Shown in pieces: positions 40,601 through 49,600 of a stretch of 64,000 bases of DNA. The DNA is taken from the NCBI RefSeq assembly GCF_004115215.2, contig NC_041748.1:23984337-24048336 (forward strand), in the 5' to 3' direction. Origin of the DNA: Ornithorhynchus anatinus (taxonomy: Eukaryota; Chordata; Mammalia; Monotremata; Ornithorhynchidae). The notes beneath the pieces were generated by a model. That model saw only the letters and a program-made list of their open reading frames with translations, had not been told where the DNA came from and searched no databases. Position 1 is the first letter of the stretch. The number at the start of each line of letters is the position of its first letter. Position numbers and translations under genes: made by a program.

Positions 40601-42870
40601 CCGGGCCGGGTCCCGGGCCCGGCGGGCGGCAGCCGCCCCCGTGACCGCTTCGGGACCGGGGCGTTGGGTGGGGGGCCCCCCGAGGGACCGGGAGCCGGAC
40701 GGGCGTCAGGCAGCGCCCCGGCCGGTCCCCCGGCGGCCTCCCCTTTCTTTATTTTCGTCATATCTGTTAAGCACTTACTGTGTGTCAGACGCCGTTCTAA
40801 GCGCCGGAGTAGATGCAAGTGAATTAGTTTGGACACGGCCCCAGGGCCGTATCGGGCTCACGGTCCGAGTAGGAGCGAGAAGGGGAAAACCGAGGCCCAG
40901 AGAAGGGAAGTGACTCGCCCGAGGTCCCACGGCAAGCATTTGGTAGACTCGGGTTCAGAACCCAGGTCCTCTGACTCCCAGGCCCGGGCTCTTTCCACTA
41001 GGCCACGAGGCTCCCCCCGCCCCCGCCGCCGTCGCCGTCCTGCCCTGGCGCTCCCCTTTCCGATCCCCGGGCTACAGCTGCCCCCACCTCCCAGCCCCTG
41101 GAAAGTCCCCGGTGTCCCGGCCCCCCGGCCCCCGGCCCGGCGCCTTCCCGCGAGGGGCCTGTTGGGTCTGGGACGCGGCCGGATGAGTTTCCTGCCGGGG
41201 AGTCCCCTTCCCGGGGAGTCCCCTTCCCGGGGAGTCCCCTCCCCTCCCTCCCCGCCTCTCTCGTCATCCCCGCCTCTCCTCCCCGGGATCCCGAGGCCGG
41301 CGGCTCCGCCGTTCCCCACGGCCCCTCCGGCCGGGAGCCTCCGCCTTCCCGGCCGGTCCCTCTGTGGGGCGGGGTGGGGTGTGTGTCAGCCCCCGCCCGG
41401 GGGCGGCCCTGCAAGGGACGAGGCCGGATGGAGACGGGGGCCGGGGCCGGGCCCGGGCCGGACCGGCCCTTTGTCCACCAGAGGGTCCAGATGGGGTGTC
41501 AACGCTCCTCCCGATCCAGCGCAGTGTCTTCTCGCTCTGTTCACGCAACTCCCGGGACTTCATCCCGTCCTGCCCCGCCCCCGCCCCCTGCCCCAGGCCT
41601 GGCCCTTCCCACTGGCCCCGGAGCCCCAACCGAGCGTCTGCTGACCGTCCCACGCCCGACTGTCCCCCAGTGACCCAGCACGGACCACCCCACGCCCCCG
41701 ACTCCCTCCAGCGACCCAGCGTGGACCGTCCGACGTCTATGACTCTCCCCTCTCCGTCCCTGACTCCTCGCCTCGGTTCCCCCGGGATGCTCTACCTCGG
41801 ATCCGCTGGCGTTTTAATATTTTCTTCTAAGAACAGGGGCCCTCTCTCTCTCTCTCTCCCCCTTCCCCCCTCGCGGTCCCCGTGTACGGGTTCCAGAGCA
41901 ACGGATCCCAGCCGGCCCCCGCTCTCTCTGGCCGGAGGGGCTGGTTGTGAGGTTTCCGGCCTGGCCCGCCCCGCCCCGCCGGGGCCGGGGACCTGCCCCC
42001 CACCGCTGACCCTCCCTCAATCCCCGGCAGGGTGGTCGGTGGTTTCGACACTCTGACGGCCATGGAGAACGTGGAGAGCGACCCCAAGACGGACCGGCCC
42101 AGGGTGAGCCACGGCGGCCGGGGCGGGGTCCCGCGGGCCGGGTCCCCCCCGGGGGTCTCCTGGAGAGGGCGGGCTGGGCGCTCGGACCCCCGGGTCCCCG
42201 GTCCCCCCGGCCCAGGCGCCGACGGGGGTCTCTCCCCTCCCCAGGAGGACATACGGATCGAGTCGACCACGGTGTTCGTGGACCCGTACGAGGAGGCGGA
42301 CGCTCAGGTGAGGGCCCGGAGGGCCGGTCAGGCCATCCGTCCCCTCATCCCCTCCCTAAACGCGGGAGGCCCGGAGCGGGGCCGGGCGTGAGAGGCGGTG
42401 CCCGGGGCCGCCCGCTCCCCCCGCCCGGGTCCACTGTGTCCCTCCGGCCCCCCAGGTGGCCGCGGAGAGGGCGAAGGCCCAGCGGGAAGCCGACGCCCCG
42501 GAGACCGGAGCGGAGGCGGAGCCGCCCAAGCCGGAGCCCCGGCGCCCCAAGACCTACCGGCAGGGAGTGGGAAAATACATCAACATGGCGGCCGCGTAAG
42601 TGCCCCGGCCCCACGTGCCCTCCCCTCCGCCCTGCCCGCGGGCCGAGGGCCTGCGTTCGGCCCCCGGGGTGGAGGGAGGGGTGGCCAACCGAGCCCCCGT
42701 CCGGAGGCGGGCCCGCGGGGGAGGGGGACGGGGCCCGGGGCCGGACGGGTCGAGACGGGGGCGTCTCCGGCCGTCACAGCAAGCGCGCGGCGGAGGAGGC
42801 GGGACCGTCCCCCGGGGCCGTCAAGAAGGAGAAGCCGAGCCGGGGCTTCGGCGACTTCAGCTCCTGGTAG
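28625..42870 (+). CDS. PPIL2: PPIL2, U-box cyclophilin of the spliceosome
   Basis: There are 20 coding exons: 28625-28656, 29513-29562, 31971-32016, 32107-32169, 32382-32433, 34127-34178, 34551-34642, 34797-34886, 34987-35062, 35214-35374, 35652-35727, 35916-36022, 38161-38250, 39551-39584, 39892-40009, 40313-40369, 42031-42103, 42245-42307, 42456-42595 and 42780-42870. They total 1563 nt, 520 residues, as in human. The start [18 protein letters not shown] is the conserved N-terminus. A U-box region spans roughly residues 35-105 ([28 protein letters not shown]). The cyclophilin domain starts near 280 and keeps R323, F328 and Q331 ([12 protein letters not shown]) and H394. Tyr389 replaces the Trp of cyclophilin A ([12 protein letters not shown]), as in human. 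The tail ends [12 protein letters not shown] with a basic KRAAEE segment. In human the protein is nuclear and found in spliceosomes, with U-box E3 activity reported. It converges with YPEL1. Confidence 0.96.
28700..29512. mobile_element. Mon-1/L2 fragments filling PPIL2 intron 1
   Basis: A Mon-1 (+) piece lies at about 28700-28845 and tail fragments at about 28855-28930. A Mon-1 (-) start lies at about 28930-29068, a full Mon-1 (+) at 29068-29323, a Mon-1 (-) end at about 29324-29407 and a Mon-1 (+) tail at 29408-29472. Confidence 0.7.
29640..29889 (-). mobile_element. Mon-1 SINE (-) in PPIL2 intron 2
   Basis: It runs from TAATCATGATGCTATTTTTCGAGCG to GAGCCACGATGCTTTTC and includes GATTCGAACTCACAACC. 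Confidence 0.8.
29930..30044 (+). mobile_element. L2 3' end (+) inserted in the L2 (-)
   Basis: It runs from AAGCCCGTCAAAGGGCAGG to AATACTATTGAATGAACGAATG. The host L2 sequence TATTTATTGAGCACTT resumes as ATGCAGAGCCCTGGAGTAAGC after it. Confidence 0.75.
30158..30380 (+). repeat. Four tandem units of about 56 bp in the L2 3' UTR
   Basis: Units begin AAAG(A/C)GACGTC at 30158, 30214, 30271 and 30326. Each contains GTAAATAAATAGAA and TTTACACGCTAA-like words. Units are 55-57 bp long and diverge by several bases. Confidence 0.9.
30681..30962 (+). mobile_element. Mon-1 SINE (+) inserted in the L2
   Basis: A complete copy has box A and box B (GGTTCGAATGCC) and ends AACAAATGCCAACATCATTATTATCATTAG. 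A short extra Mon-1 start (TAGCGTGGCTTAGC) precedes it. L2 sequence continues on both sides. Confidence 0.8.
32445..32670 (+). repeat. GC-rich repeat family of about 62 bp (copy 4) in PPIL2 intron 5
   Basis: GGGTCACTGGGGGAG at 32457, GGGTCGCTGGGCGAG, GGTCCGCGTTGGGTCACTGG (about 32576) and GGTCCGCGGTAGGTCACCGG (about 32637) alternate with GAGAGTCGGGG and GAAGAGGGGAGA. This is the clearest copy of the family. Bases 32690-34126 of the same intron are GC-rich with no further element recognised. Confidence 0.6.
36108..36350 (-). mobile_element. Ancient Mon-1/MIR-like SINE (-) in PPIL2 intron 12
   Basis: Recognisable but eroded words are TTTCTTGAGCGTCTGCCAGGCGCC, GAGAGGCCCAGGGCCTTGCCC and GGGACTAGACCCCGGGCCTCC. 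The stretch 36360-37460 after it is GC-rich and shows no gene or element. Confidence 0.55.
37464..37905 (+). mobile_element. Mon-1 (+), L2 3' end (+), Mon-1 tail (+)
   Basis: Mon-1 lies at 37464-37690 with intact box A and box B and an internal deletion after CCCCACTTTGGGC. An L2 tail follows at about 37700-37825 (GAGCCCGTTGTGGGCAGGGACGG) and a Mon-1 3' end at about 37828-37905. Confidence 0.8.
38292..38315 (+). repeat. (CTC)n microsatellite
   Basis: About seven CTC triplets lie just after the PPIL2 exon 13 donor. Confidence 0.9.
38358..39405. mobile_element. SINE/L2 cluster in PPIL2 intron 13
   Basis: An old SINE (+) lies at about 38358-38480 (GGGGAAAGAGCACCGGCC), a full Mon-1 (-) at 38513-38772 and an L2 (-) end at about 38773-39000. 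An older, diverged SINE (-) lies at about 39003-39270 (GTGGTTTTTGTTAAGCGC), with a Mon-like (+) tail at about 39300-39405. Confidence 0.75.
40748..41010 (-). mobile_element. Older Mon-1-like SINE (-) in PPIL2 intron 16
   Basis: It starts TTATTTTCGTCATATCTGTTAAGCAC and contains GAGGCCCAGAGAAGGGAAGTGACTCG and GGGTTCAGAACCCAGGTCC. It belongs to the older subfamily also seen at 45378, 51075 and 62615. Confidence 0.7.
41195..41243 (+). repeat. 16-bp x 3 repeat of GGGGAGTCCCC palindromes
   Basis: GGGGAGTCCCC occurs at 41197-41207, 41213-41223 and 41229-41239, exactly 16 bp apart, separated by TTCCC. Confidence 0.9.
41640..41790 (-). repeat. GC-rich repeat family of about 62 bp (copy 5, minus) in PPIL2 intron 16
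   Basis: CCCCAGTGACCCAGCACGGACC, CCAGCGACCCAGCGTGGACCG and CTCCCCTCTCCGTCCCTGAC are the reverse complements of the words in copies 2-4. A (CT)n run at 41839-41862 follows. Confidence 0.6.
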
Positions 42871-43065
42871 CCGCCCGTCGAGACGTCGCCGGGGCCGGGG
42901 CCGTCCCCCGCGGAGGCGCGTCGCCGGGCCGCCCCGGTCGGGGGGGGCACGGGGGTGGGGGGCGGGGGGGCTTTTTTTAGGCTTTTGTATCAGGTCTGCT
43001 GCCCCGGGGCTTCCCCGGGAAGCGCCAGCACCTTCTGTCAATAAAGACTCTGTGGTTGGTGGGGC
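42871..43065 (+). terminator. PPIL2: PPIL2 3' UTR and poly(A) signal
   Basis: AATAAA at 43040-43045 (TGTCAATAAAGACTC) lies 170 nt after the stop, followed by a GT-rich stretch (TGTGGTTGGTGGGG). The 3' UTR is about 190 nt. Confidence 0.9.
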
Positions 43066-43649
43066 AGGACTCCCGGCTTCTTGTGACCTAGCGGGGGTCC
43101 CGGCCCCGTTTCCCCGGCGAGCGCCGAGATGCCGCCGCCCTCGGGGTTTCGCCCGTCAGCCGCCGGTCAGCGCCCCGGGGTGCGTGGCGGTCCCGGAGCC
43201 GGACCCCGAGGCCCGCGCGGCCACGCTTCCCCCCCCCCCACTCTCCGGGACACGCACAACCCGTACGGACGCTGTCCGCGGCCGGCGGGCCGTTGGCCCC
43301 CGCCGTCATGGGTGGAGGCCGGAGGCCACCCCTTCATTCCACCCCTGCCTGCAGACAGCGGGCACTGGGGAGGGGAGGGGAGGCGGGGAGGATATTCCCC
43401 TCAGGTTTCCTCCCACCCTCCACCCCCGACCGCACATTAACTCTGGGCGAGCGGGATGACTCCGAGCCGGCCGTGCGAGGGGGACGCCTGGATTCCCCGG
43501 TCCCCGCTGGCCGTGCGAGGGGGCGGCGCGTAGACCCGGGGCCCGCTCGGGGCTCCTGGTCCTCGGGCCGCCTCGGGGCCCGGGCTCCGTCGGGTCGGGG
43601 CGGCGGGCGGAGCGACCTCGGCGTGATCCCGGGACGACGGGAGGCCGCT
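43066..43649. other. PPIL2-YPEL1 convergent intergenic, no gene seen
   Basis: About 600 bp of GC-rich unique sequence separate the two predicted 3' ends. The long frames on both strands have no homology I recognise. Confidence 0.5.
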
Positions 43650-45106
43650 CCCCGAGCGCTGAAAGCTTTATTGGACGGCGCACGCGGACACAAGAACGTC
43701 AAACGGCAGGCGGCGGGGCGGCCGGCCGTGGGGAGGAGGCTCCGGCGGCCCCCGGGGCGCAAGCCCTCCGCGGAAGCCCGCCTGGTCGCGGCCCTCGGGA
43801 TTCCCCGGGCGACCCGCGCCCGGCTCCGGCTCGGATGGCGTCGGGGCCCACGGAGGGGCCCCGGGCCCCGGGCCCCCCGCTCGGCTTCCGGAGGCAGACT
43901 TCCGGCGAGTCCACGGGGAGGCCCGACGAGCCGGCTGGCGGGCGCGGGAGGCTCCCGTTTTACGGAACGAAACGTCAACCCAAAAGGCATCGAAGGTATC
44001 TGGGGGGGGCGGTGGGGCGGGGGGGTGGGGCGGGGCCGGAAACAGAGACCAGACCGTGAGCCGCCCCGCGGGATACGGGAACGGGAAACCAAAGTGCTTG
44101 AGTAGGAAGGGGGAAAACGGAGGCGGACCGCCCGGGGAGCCCCGGGGGTACCCAAGAGGGTCACGGGAGAGGCGGCTCCCCTCGCCCCGGACCTAGCCGG
44201 CCGCCCTGCGGGGCCCCCCCGCCCCTCGCGGTCCGCAGGCCGCGGCGGGCGGGGGTGCCGACGGGCTGCGCCGAGCGCCGTCGCCTTTGGGCCGATTTCC
44301 TCGGGCGCGGGGAGGAGCCCCGTGCACCCACCCTCGTGTCCGGATCCCGCCTGCTGGGGTGGCTCGTGGCCAGGGGTCACGGCTGCCCCGGGATGGAGGG
44401 GGGAGAAGGGGACGACCGAGGCGGAGCCGGCGCCGGGCCGCGATCCCCGCCGCCCCCGGCCCCCCGGGAGGAGCCGTGGCGGCCGGACCGGGACCCGCTC
44501 CCCCGTGCCGGGAGGGCGGCGGGGCGGCGTGGGGGCGGCCCCGGCCGACGGGTGCGCGGCTCCTCCCGGCTGCCGGAGCCGCGGGTGGGGGCGGGAGGTG
44601 GATAGAAATCTTAGAAAAGCGTCCCGGGGGATGATTTATCCAGCAAACCAAACGCCCTCTTTAAAAACTTGAAAAAGCTTCCGGCAGCGGGCCCCTTCCC
44701 CTCGCCGGCCCCCCGATCCGCTTCGTCCGGCACGGGCGAGCCGCGGCCGGGGGTCCCTCACGGGCCGGCTCCGGCCCCGGGCTCGCCGCCCGCCCTGCGG
44801 GGTGGACGCCGGGTCCCCGGCTCGGGGAGGCGCCTCGGACGCCGCCCCGTGGGCCGAGCGGCCGACCCGGACCCGGCGGACGGTGGCAAGCCGCGGTCGG
44901 CCGAACCGCCCCCCCCCCCCCGCCGCCGCCGGCCCCTCTGAGTCTGGGGTCCGCAGAGGAAGAGCGGGCACGGCCTCGCCCGAGGGTCGAGCTGCCGTGG
45001 TCCACCGGGTCGTGGTTTCTGGAGTTCTCGGGCGAGAGGAGCGGAGGCAGCGGCCGGGCAGGGGGCCCGCGGCGCCGGGGGCCGCGGACGGGCGGTCGGG
45101 GCGGCC
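43650..45106 (-). terminator. YPEL1: YPEL1 3' UTR and poly(A) signal
   Basis: TTTATT at 43667-43672 reads AATAAA on the minus strand, about 1.43 kb past the YPEL1 stop, which gives a long 3' UTR. An A/T-richer island at about 44600-44690 (GATAGAAATCTTAGAAAAGC; GATGATTTATCCAGC) stands out from the GC background and may be a conserved UTR element. Confidence 0.6.
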
Positions 45107-47895
45107 TCACTCCCACCCGTTGTCCTTGATCATGTGGGCGACCTCGATGATGAACTTCCCTTCCTTGTACTTCTGGCTACTCTCGAACGCGTGCTCCTGC
45201 AGGGGGGCGGAGGGGGCCCGGTTGGCCACGGAGCCGGGGCCCCTGGAGCCCCCCGCTTGGTCCAGGCCTGCGGCCGGGGGCCGGCTCTCCCTGTGGCGAG
45301 GCGGGCTTAAGCCCCGGGGCCCCCAGCGGCGTGGCCTTCTCCTCCTTTTCCCTCTCCTGGGGCCTTCCGGGTTGGATGAGTTTTTACGGTATCCGTCAAG
45401 TGCTCGCTGCGTGTCCAACGCTACGCTAGGCGCCCGGGTAGGTGCAAGTTAATTAGGTCGGACACAATCCCCGTCCTGCCTGGGGCTCGCTCTGAGTAGG
45501 AGGGAGAAGGGGTATTCGAATCCCCATTTGACAGGTGAGGTCACGGAGGCGCAGAGAAGCGAAATGACTGGCCCCACGTCACGCGGCAAGCGGTCGGCCG
45601 AGCGACTGGCAGAGCCGGGAGGAGATTCCCCGCCCCCCAGGCCCTTTGCCTCCCAGGGGCGGGCGGGCGGCGGAGTCACTCACGTATTTCCAGCCGAGCG
45701 TGGTCTTGCAGTTCTCACAGTAGATGTCGGCGACGGCGTGCAGGCCGGTCAGCAGGACTCGCTCTTCGGCGGGGCCGCAGCCCACGTTCACCCTGGGGGT
45801 GGGGAGGGCCGCGACGCCACGGGGCTTCCGTCACCCCCCGGGGCCCCACACCCCTCCTCGGGACACCCGCCGGGCCTGGGGGCGCCTCCTGGTCTGGGCC
45901 TACGAGGGGTGACGCGGGCGGGCGGGCGGGCGGGGGCCGCGCAAGAGGCTGGAGGCTTTCCCGGTGTCCGTGGGCCGCGGGACCCCGTCCCGCCGCCCCC
46001 GCCCCCCGTCCGGTGGCCGCACCCATCCGGAGGGCGGCCGGTTCGTCCCCCGAATCCGGGGCCCCTTCCGTCTCTCACGGGTCCCGCCTTCCCGGCCCGG
46101 ACCCCCGCACCGCCGCCCCCGTTAACTCCCCTCCCGCGGCTCACGGGGCCCCGTGGCCACAAACCGGGACCTCTGGAGGACGGGGGTCTGGCTGGTTTTG
46201 GTAAAAGGTGTTACGGACGTATGCTCCGGCTCTGCCTGGGGGCTCTCTCTTTTAGGGGACGCTGTCTCCCTTCTACCTGGAACCCTGCGGCCCAGAGTCG
46301 TGGGGGAGGGTGGAGCACGGGGGGGGGGGGCCGCCGGGGGCCAGGGCGAGCCTTTTCCCGCCGGGCCCCTGCCGGCGACGGGAGGGTGGGGACGGTTTCC
46401 TTAGCGATGAGGTCGCGGCCCGGCCCCGAATCCGAGAAACGACACGGCCCCGAGAGGGTCGGCGGGTCCCGGGTTTGGAGAGGTCCAGGTGTGAGCGCCG
46501 TGGGGGCCGCCGGGACCCCCGGCTTTGGTCCCGGCTCCTGCGGGAGGGTTTGCCCGGGCCGCGGACCTCCCGTGACGGAGAGGGCCCTCGGGGGCCGGGG
46601 GCGCGGGGCCGGCCGGGGCAGATCTGGCCAGAGGGGGCCCCGGCCCTCCTCCGGCCCGTCGCTTCCGGCCTTTCCCCGAGGCGGGCGATGCTGGCCCGGC
46701 GGGCCGCGGGGGAGGGCCGGCGGGGCCGTGCCGAGGCCAACGGGGACGTGGGCCAGCCGGCCGGGGACGGCCGCTGCCGAGGCCAGGGCAGCGGGCTCGT
46801 CTCCTCAGCGGGCCCGTGGCGGCGGAGAGCGGCGACGTGGGCGGGCCCTCGGCTCTCCGTCGCGGCCCGGTCCCGGGAAGGGATCCCGCCGATATTTCCC
46901 TCCCACCGGCGAGGCGGCCCCGGGGGCCGGGGCCGGGAGGGAGGGGCGCCGGGGCGGTAGGTACTCACACGGAATTGAAGAGGTAGGCTCGGCCCTGGCT
47001 CCCTTGGAACGACTGCCAAGAAGAAGAATCGGAGTCCGCCTTCAGAGCCTTCAAACTCCGGGTGAGCGCCCCGCTGGCCGGCCCCGCCCGAGGCCCGGCG
47101 TGGTGCCGGGGCGGGCCGGCGCGGGGGAGCGAGGGGTCGGCCCCCGGGTCCCGCGGACCGGAGGCCTGCCGCGGCCGGGAAGCCCGGGGGATGGCCTGGA
47201 CGGGTCCCAACGCAGATCCCCACCGTGCACTCGGGGACTTGCAAGTTGGGGAGTTTGTTTCTTGACGAGGCGGGTGGGGACAGAAGGTGTGGCGGGGGGA
47301 AGGGCGGCGGAACCCCTCCGGGAGAAGCCCCGGGGGAGCGGGGAGCCGTCGGGATCTGGACCCGGCTCTGCCGCCCCCCACTCCTCCCCCAGCCGTGTGA
47401 CCCGCAGCCGGTCAGACCTCTCGGGGCCTTAGGAAAATGTGCGCGGAAGCGGGCGCCGGCCTCCCTCCCTCCTTTCCTCCCTCTCTCCTCCCACCGGGAT
47501 GACGGAGGGAGACGAGGGAGACGAGCGAAACAGGAGAAAGGCCCCGGCGGGGCAACGCGGACCCTAAGCCGAGCTGTCCCCGGGCCACCGGACCCCGCCC
47601 AAGCCAAGCCGAGCTGTCCCCTAGCCTCCGGACCCGGTCCCTTGGGCCGGGGGCCCGCGGCTCGAGCGGCTCCCGGGGGAGACGGCCCCGGGCCGGCCGC
47701 CGCCGCTGGGGAGGGGGGCCCGATCCCCCGCCACCCCGGGGAGAGACCCGAGCCCACCGAGGCCCCGGGGCCACTCGCCTTGGAGATGAGCTCGTCGTGG
47801 TTGGCCAGGTGGGCCCTGCAGTGGACGCAGCTGTAGGTGCGATGGCAGGCGGGCAGGTACGCCTGGAAGGTCTTCGACTTGGTCATCTTGACCAT
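45107..47895 (-). CDS. YPEL1: YPEL1, Yippee-like zinc-binding protein
   Basis: Four coding exons on the minus strand: 47895-47779, 47012-46969, 45792-45684 and 45196-45107. They give 119 residues, the same length as human YPEL1 and nearly identical to it. Yippee zinc ligands are visible as CVHC (C23, C26) and CENC (C79, C82). The start [20 protein letters not shown] and end [10 protein letters not shown] identify YPEL1/YPEL2; the position beside PPIL2 decides for YPEL1. YPEL proteins sit at centrosome, nucleolus or nucleus and are linked to cell division and morphology; the biochemical role is unsettled. The first coding exon is followed by GCGAGT, a GC-AG intron; the others are GT-AG. Upstream non-coding exons probably exist (see the CpG island near 55 kb). 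Variation from human is conservative (N16A, I24V, L109V). Confidence 0.95.
45378..45660 (-). mobile_element. Older Mon-1-like SINE (-) in YPEL1 intron 3
   Basis: TTTTTACGGTATCCGTCAAGTGCTCG, CCCCATTTGACAGGTGAGGTCACGG and GCGCAGAGAAGCGAAATGAC mark an eroded copy lying between the last two coding exons. Confidence 0.65.
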
Positions 47896-48125
47896 CGCGG
47901 CGGGGGGCGGCGCCCCCGGCCCGGGGCCGGGCAGGCCGCGGCCCGGCCAGACGCGGCGGCAGAAGGAGAAACACTGGCCGACGCAGGCCAGAGCCGCCGT
48001 CGCTCCGCAGGGCGCGGGGCCCCGTCCGCGCGGGCGCCGCCGGAGGAGGGACCCCGACCTGTCGACGACAGCCACCGAGCGGGGGTCACCGCCCGGGACC
48101 CTCCGGACGGGCGCGGGACCCTCGC
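47896..48125 (-). promoter_or_regulatory. YPEL1: GC-rich sequence 5' of the YPEL1 first coding exon
   Basis: CpG-dense sequence continues upstream of the ATG for about 230 bp. On the minus strand no in-frame ATG precedes MVKMTKS closely. It may be 5' UTR, an intron with a splice acceptor just upstream, or an alternative promoter; the sequence alone does not decide. Confidence 0.4.
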
Positions 48126-48710
48126 GGCCGGTCCGTCGACGACGGCGACCCGACGCTTACCGCGTGCGGAGCGCTGGGCGGGAGGGTCGGTGGATGGGAT
48201 CCCTGCCCGCCGAGAGCTTACGGTCCACTTGGGGAGTCAGAGATGGGCAAACGGGAGAGCCTAAGGTTTCGGTGAGTCTCCAAGCGCTTCAGGGGCGCGT
48301 GGGTAAGTGCGTCGGTGAAGCAGAGGAGAGGGTGGGGACGAGAGATGAGGGCTTGGTCCCCAGTTGGCGCGGGGATGTCCTCTCCCTTTTTGCAGATGCG
48401 GGCACTGAGGCCGGACGGGTCGGACCGCGATCGATTCGTGTTATTTCTTGAGCTCTCACTGTGTGTCAGACGCTGAATTAGGGTGCCTGGGGGAGCACGA
48501 CACGGTGGAGTCGTTCAACACGATCCCCGCTCCGGAGGAGCTTACATTCTAGGTGGGGAGACAGACACGTCGATACGTTACAGAGGGGAACCGGGGGGGC
48601 CGGGGGCTGCCTGAGTCTCCGGTGCCTAAGGTGTAAATGAAAATACATCAGGGTATTTGTTAAGCGCTTCCTACGTGCCAAGCACCGCTCTAAGCCCCGG
48701 GTCTACGGAT
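48126..48710 (-). mobile_element. L2 and SINE fragments (-)
   Basis: An L2-like piece lies at about 48150-48260 (ACGCTTACCGCGTGCGGAGCGC), another at about 48435-48590 (GTTATTTCTTGAGCTCTCACTGTGTG) and a Mon-1 start at about 48650-48710 (GGGTATTTGTTAAGCGC). Confidence 0.65.
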
Positions 48711-48861
48711 CCAGGTGCAGAGGTGACACCGAAGGGAGGGCATAGAGGGGAAATGAAGGCTTAGCCAAGGATGACAAATAGGGGAAATGAAGGCTTAGTC
48801 AAGGAAGGCCTCTTAGAGAAGGCGGACTTTGAAGGTGGGAGAGCGGCGGCCTGTCAGATCC

Positions 48862-49113
48862 GACGTGGCTCACTGGAAAGAGCACGGGCTTTGGAGTCAG
48901 AGGTCATGGGTTCGAACCCCGGCTCTACCACTTGTCAGCTGTGTGACTTTGGGCAAGTCACTTCACTTCTCGGTGCTTCAGTTACCTCATCTGTAAAATG
49001 GGGATTAAAGACTGTGAGCCCCACGTGGGACGACCTGATTCCCCTGTGTCTACCCCAGCGCTTAGAACAGTGCTTGGCACATAGTAAGCGCTTAACAAAT
49101 ACCAACATTATTA
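48862..49113 (+). mobile_element. Full-length Mon-1 SINE (+)
   Basis: Box A (TGGCTCACTGGA) and box B (GGGTTCGAACCCC) are present, and the tail reads AACAAATACCAACATTATTAG. The element is well preserved. Confidence 0.9.
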
Positions 49114-49119
49114 GTTCCG

Positions 49120-49600
49120 GGTCCAAGGGCAAACTCGGGCAAGGGGTCGACGGCAAGGCAGGTGAGATCCAGGCCCGATGAGTAGGGTGGCATTAGAGCG
49201 ACGGGCGCAGGTTGGGTGGTAGGAGAACAGCGAGGTTGAAGGGGGAAGAGCTGATTGAGCGCCGTAAAGCCGACGGTTTGATGTCGGGGTGGAGGTTCTT
49301 GAGGAGCGGGGAGGGGTGGACTCAAAGGTTTTTGTAGACAAAGGATCCGGGCAGCGGAGTGGGGAGAGACAGGAGGCAGGGAGGTCAGCAAGGAGGCCGA
49401 TACAGTCATCAAGGCGGGAAGAGATGAGCGCTTGGATCGGCCCAGCAGGGTGGAAGGGGCAGACCCTAGAGGTTGTGAAGGTAGAACCGATCGGTGGGTC
49501 CAACGCGAAGGATGAAACGGGATAATGCCGAGGTTCCGGGCTAGTGAGCCTGGGAGGAAGGCGGCGGTGTCTACAGCCATGGGAAATCCTGGATGCCGAC
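49120..49600 (-). mobile_element. L2 LINE internal 3' segment (-)
   Basis: GTGGGGAGAGACAGGAGGC, AGGTCAGCAAGGAGGCCGAT and AAGGCGGGAAGAGATGAGCGC correspond to the ORF2 3' part also seen at 30990-31300. No intact frame remains. Confidence 0.75.

Noticed and set aside
44801-45452. Plus-strand coding gene antisense to YPEL1
   Set aside because: The frame mirrors YPEL1 exon 4 and its GC-rich UTR; codon content is low-complexity and no splice-consistent start is seen.
46273-48075. 600-residue minus-strand frame covering YPEL1 exon 1
   Set aside because: Only about 39 codons (47779-47895) match YPEL1; the rest reads through an intron and GC-rich upstream sequence with no homology.
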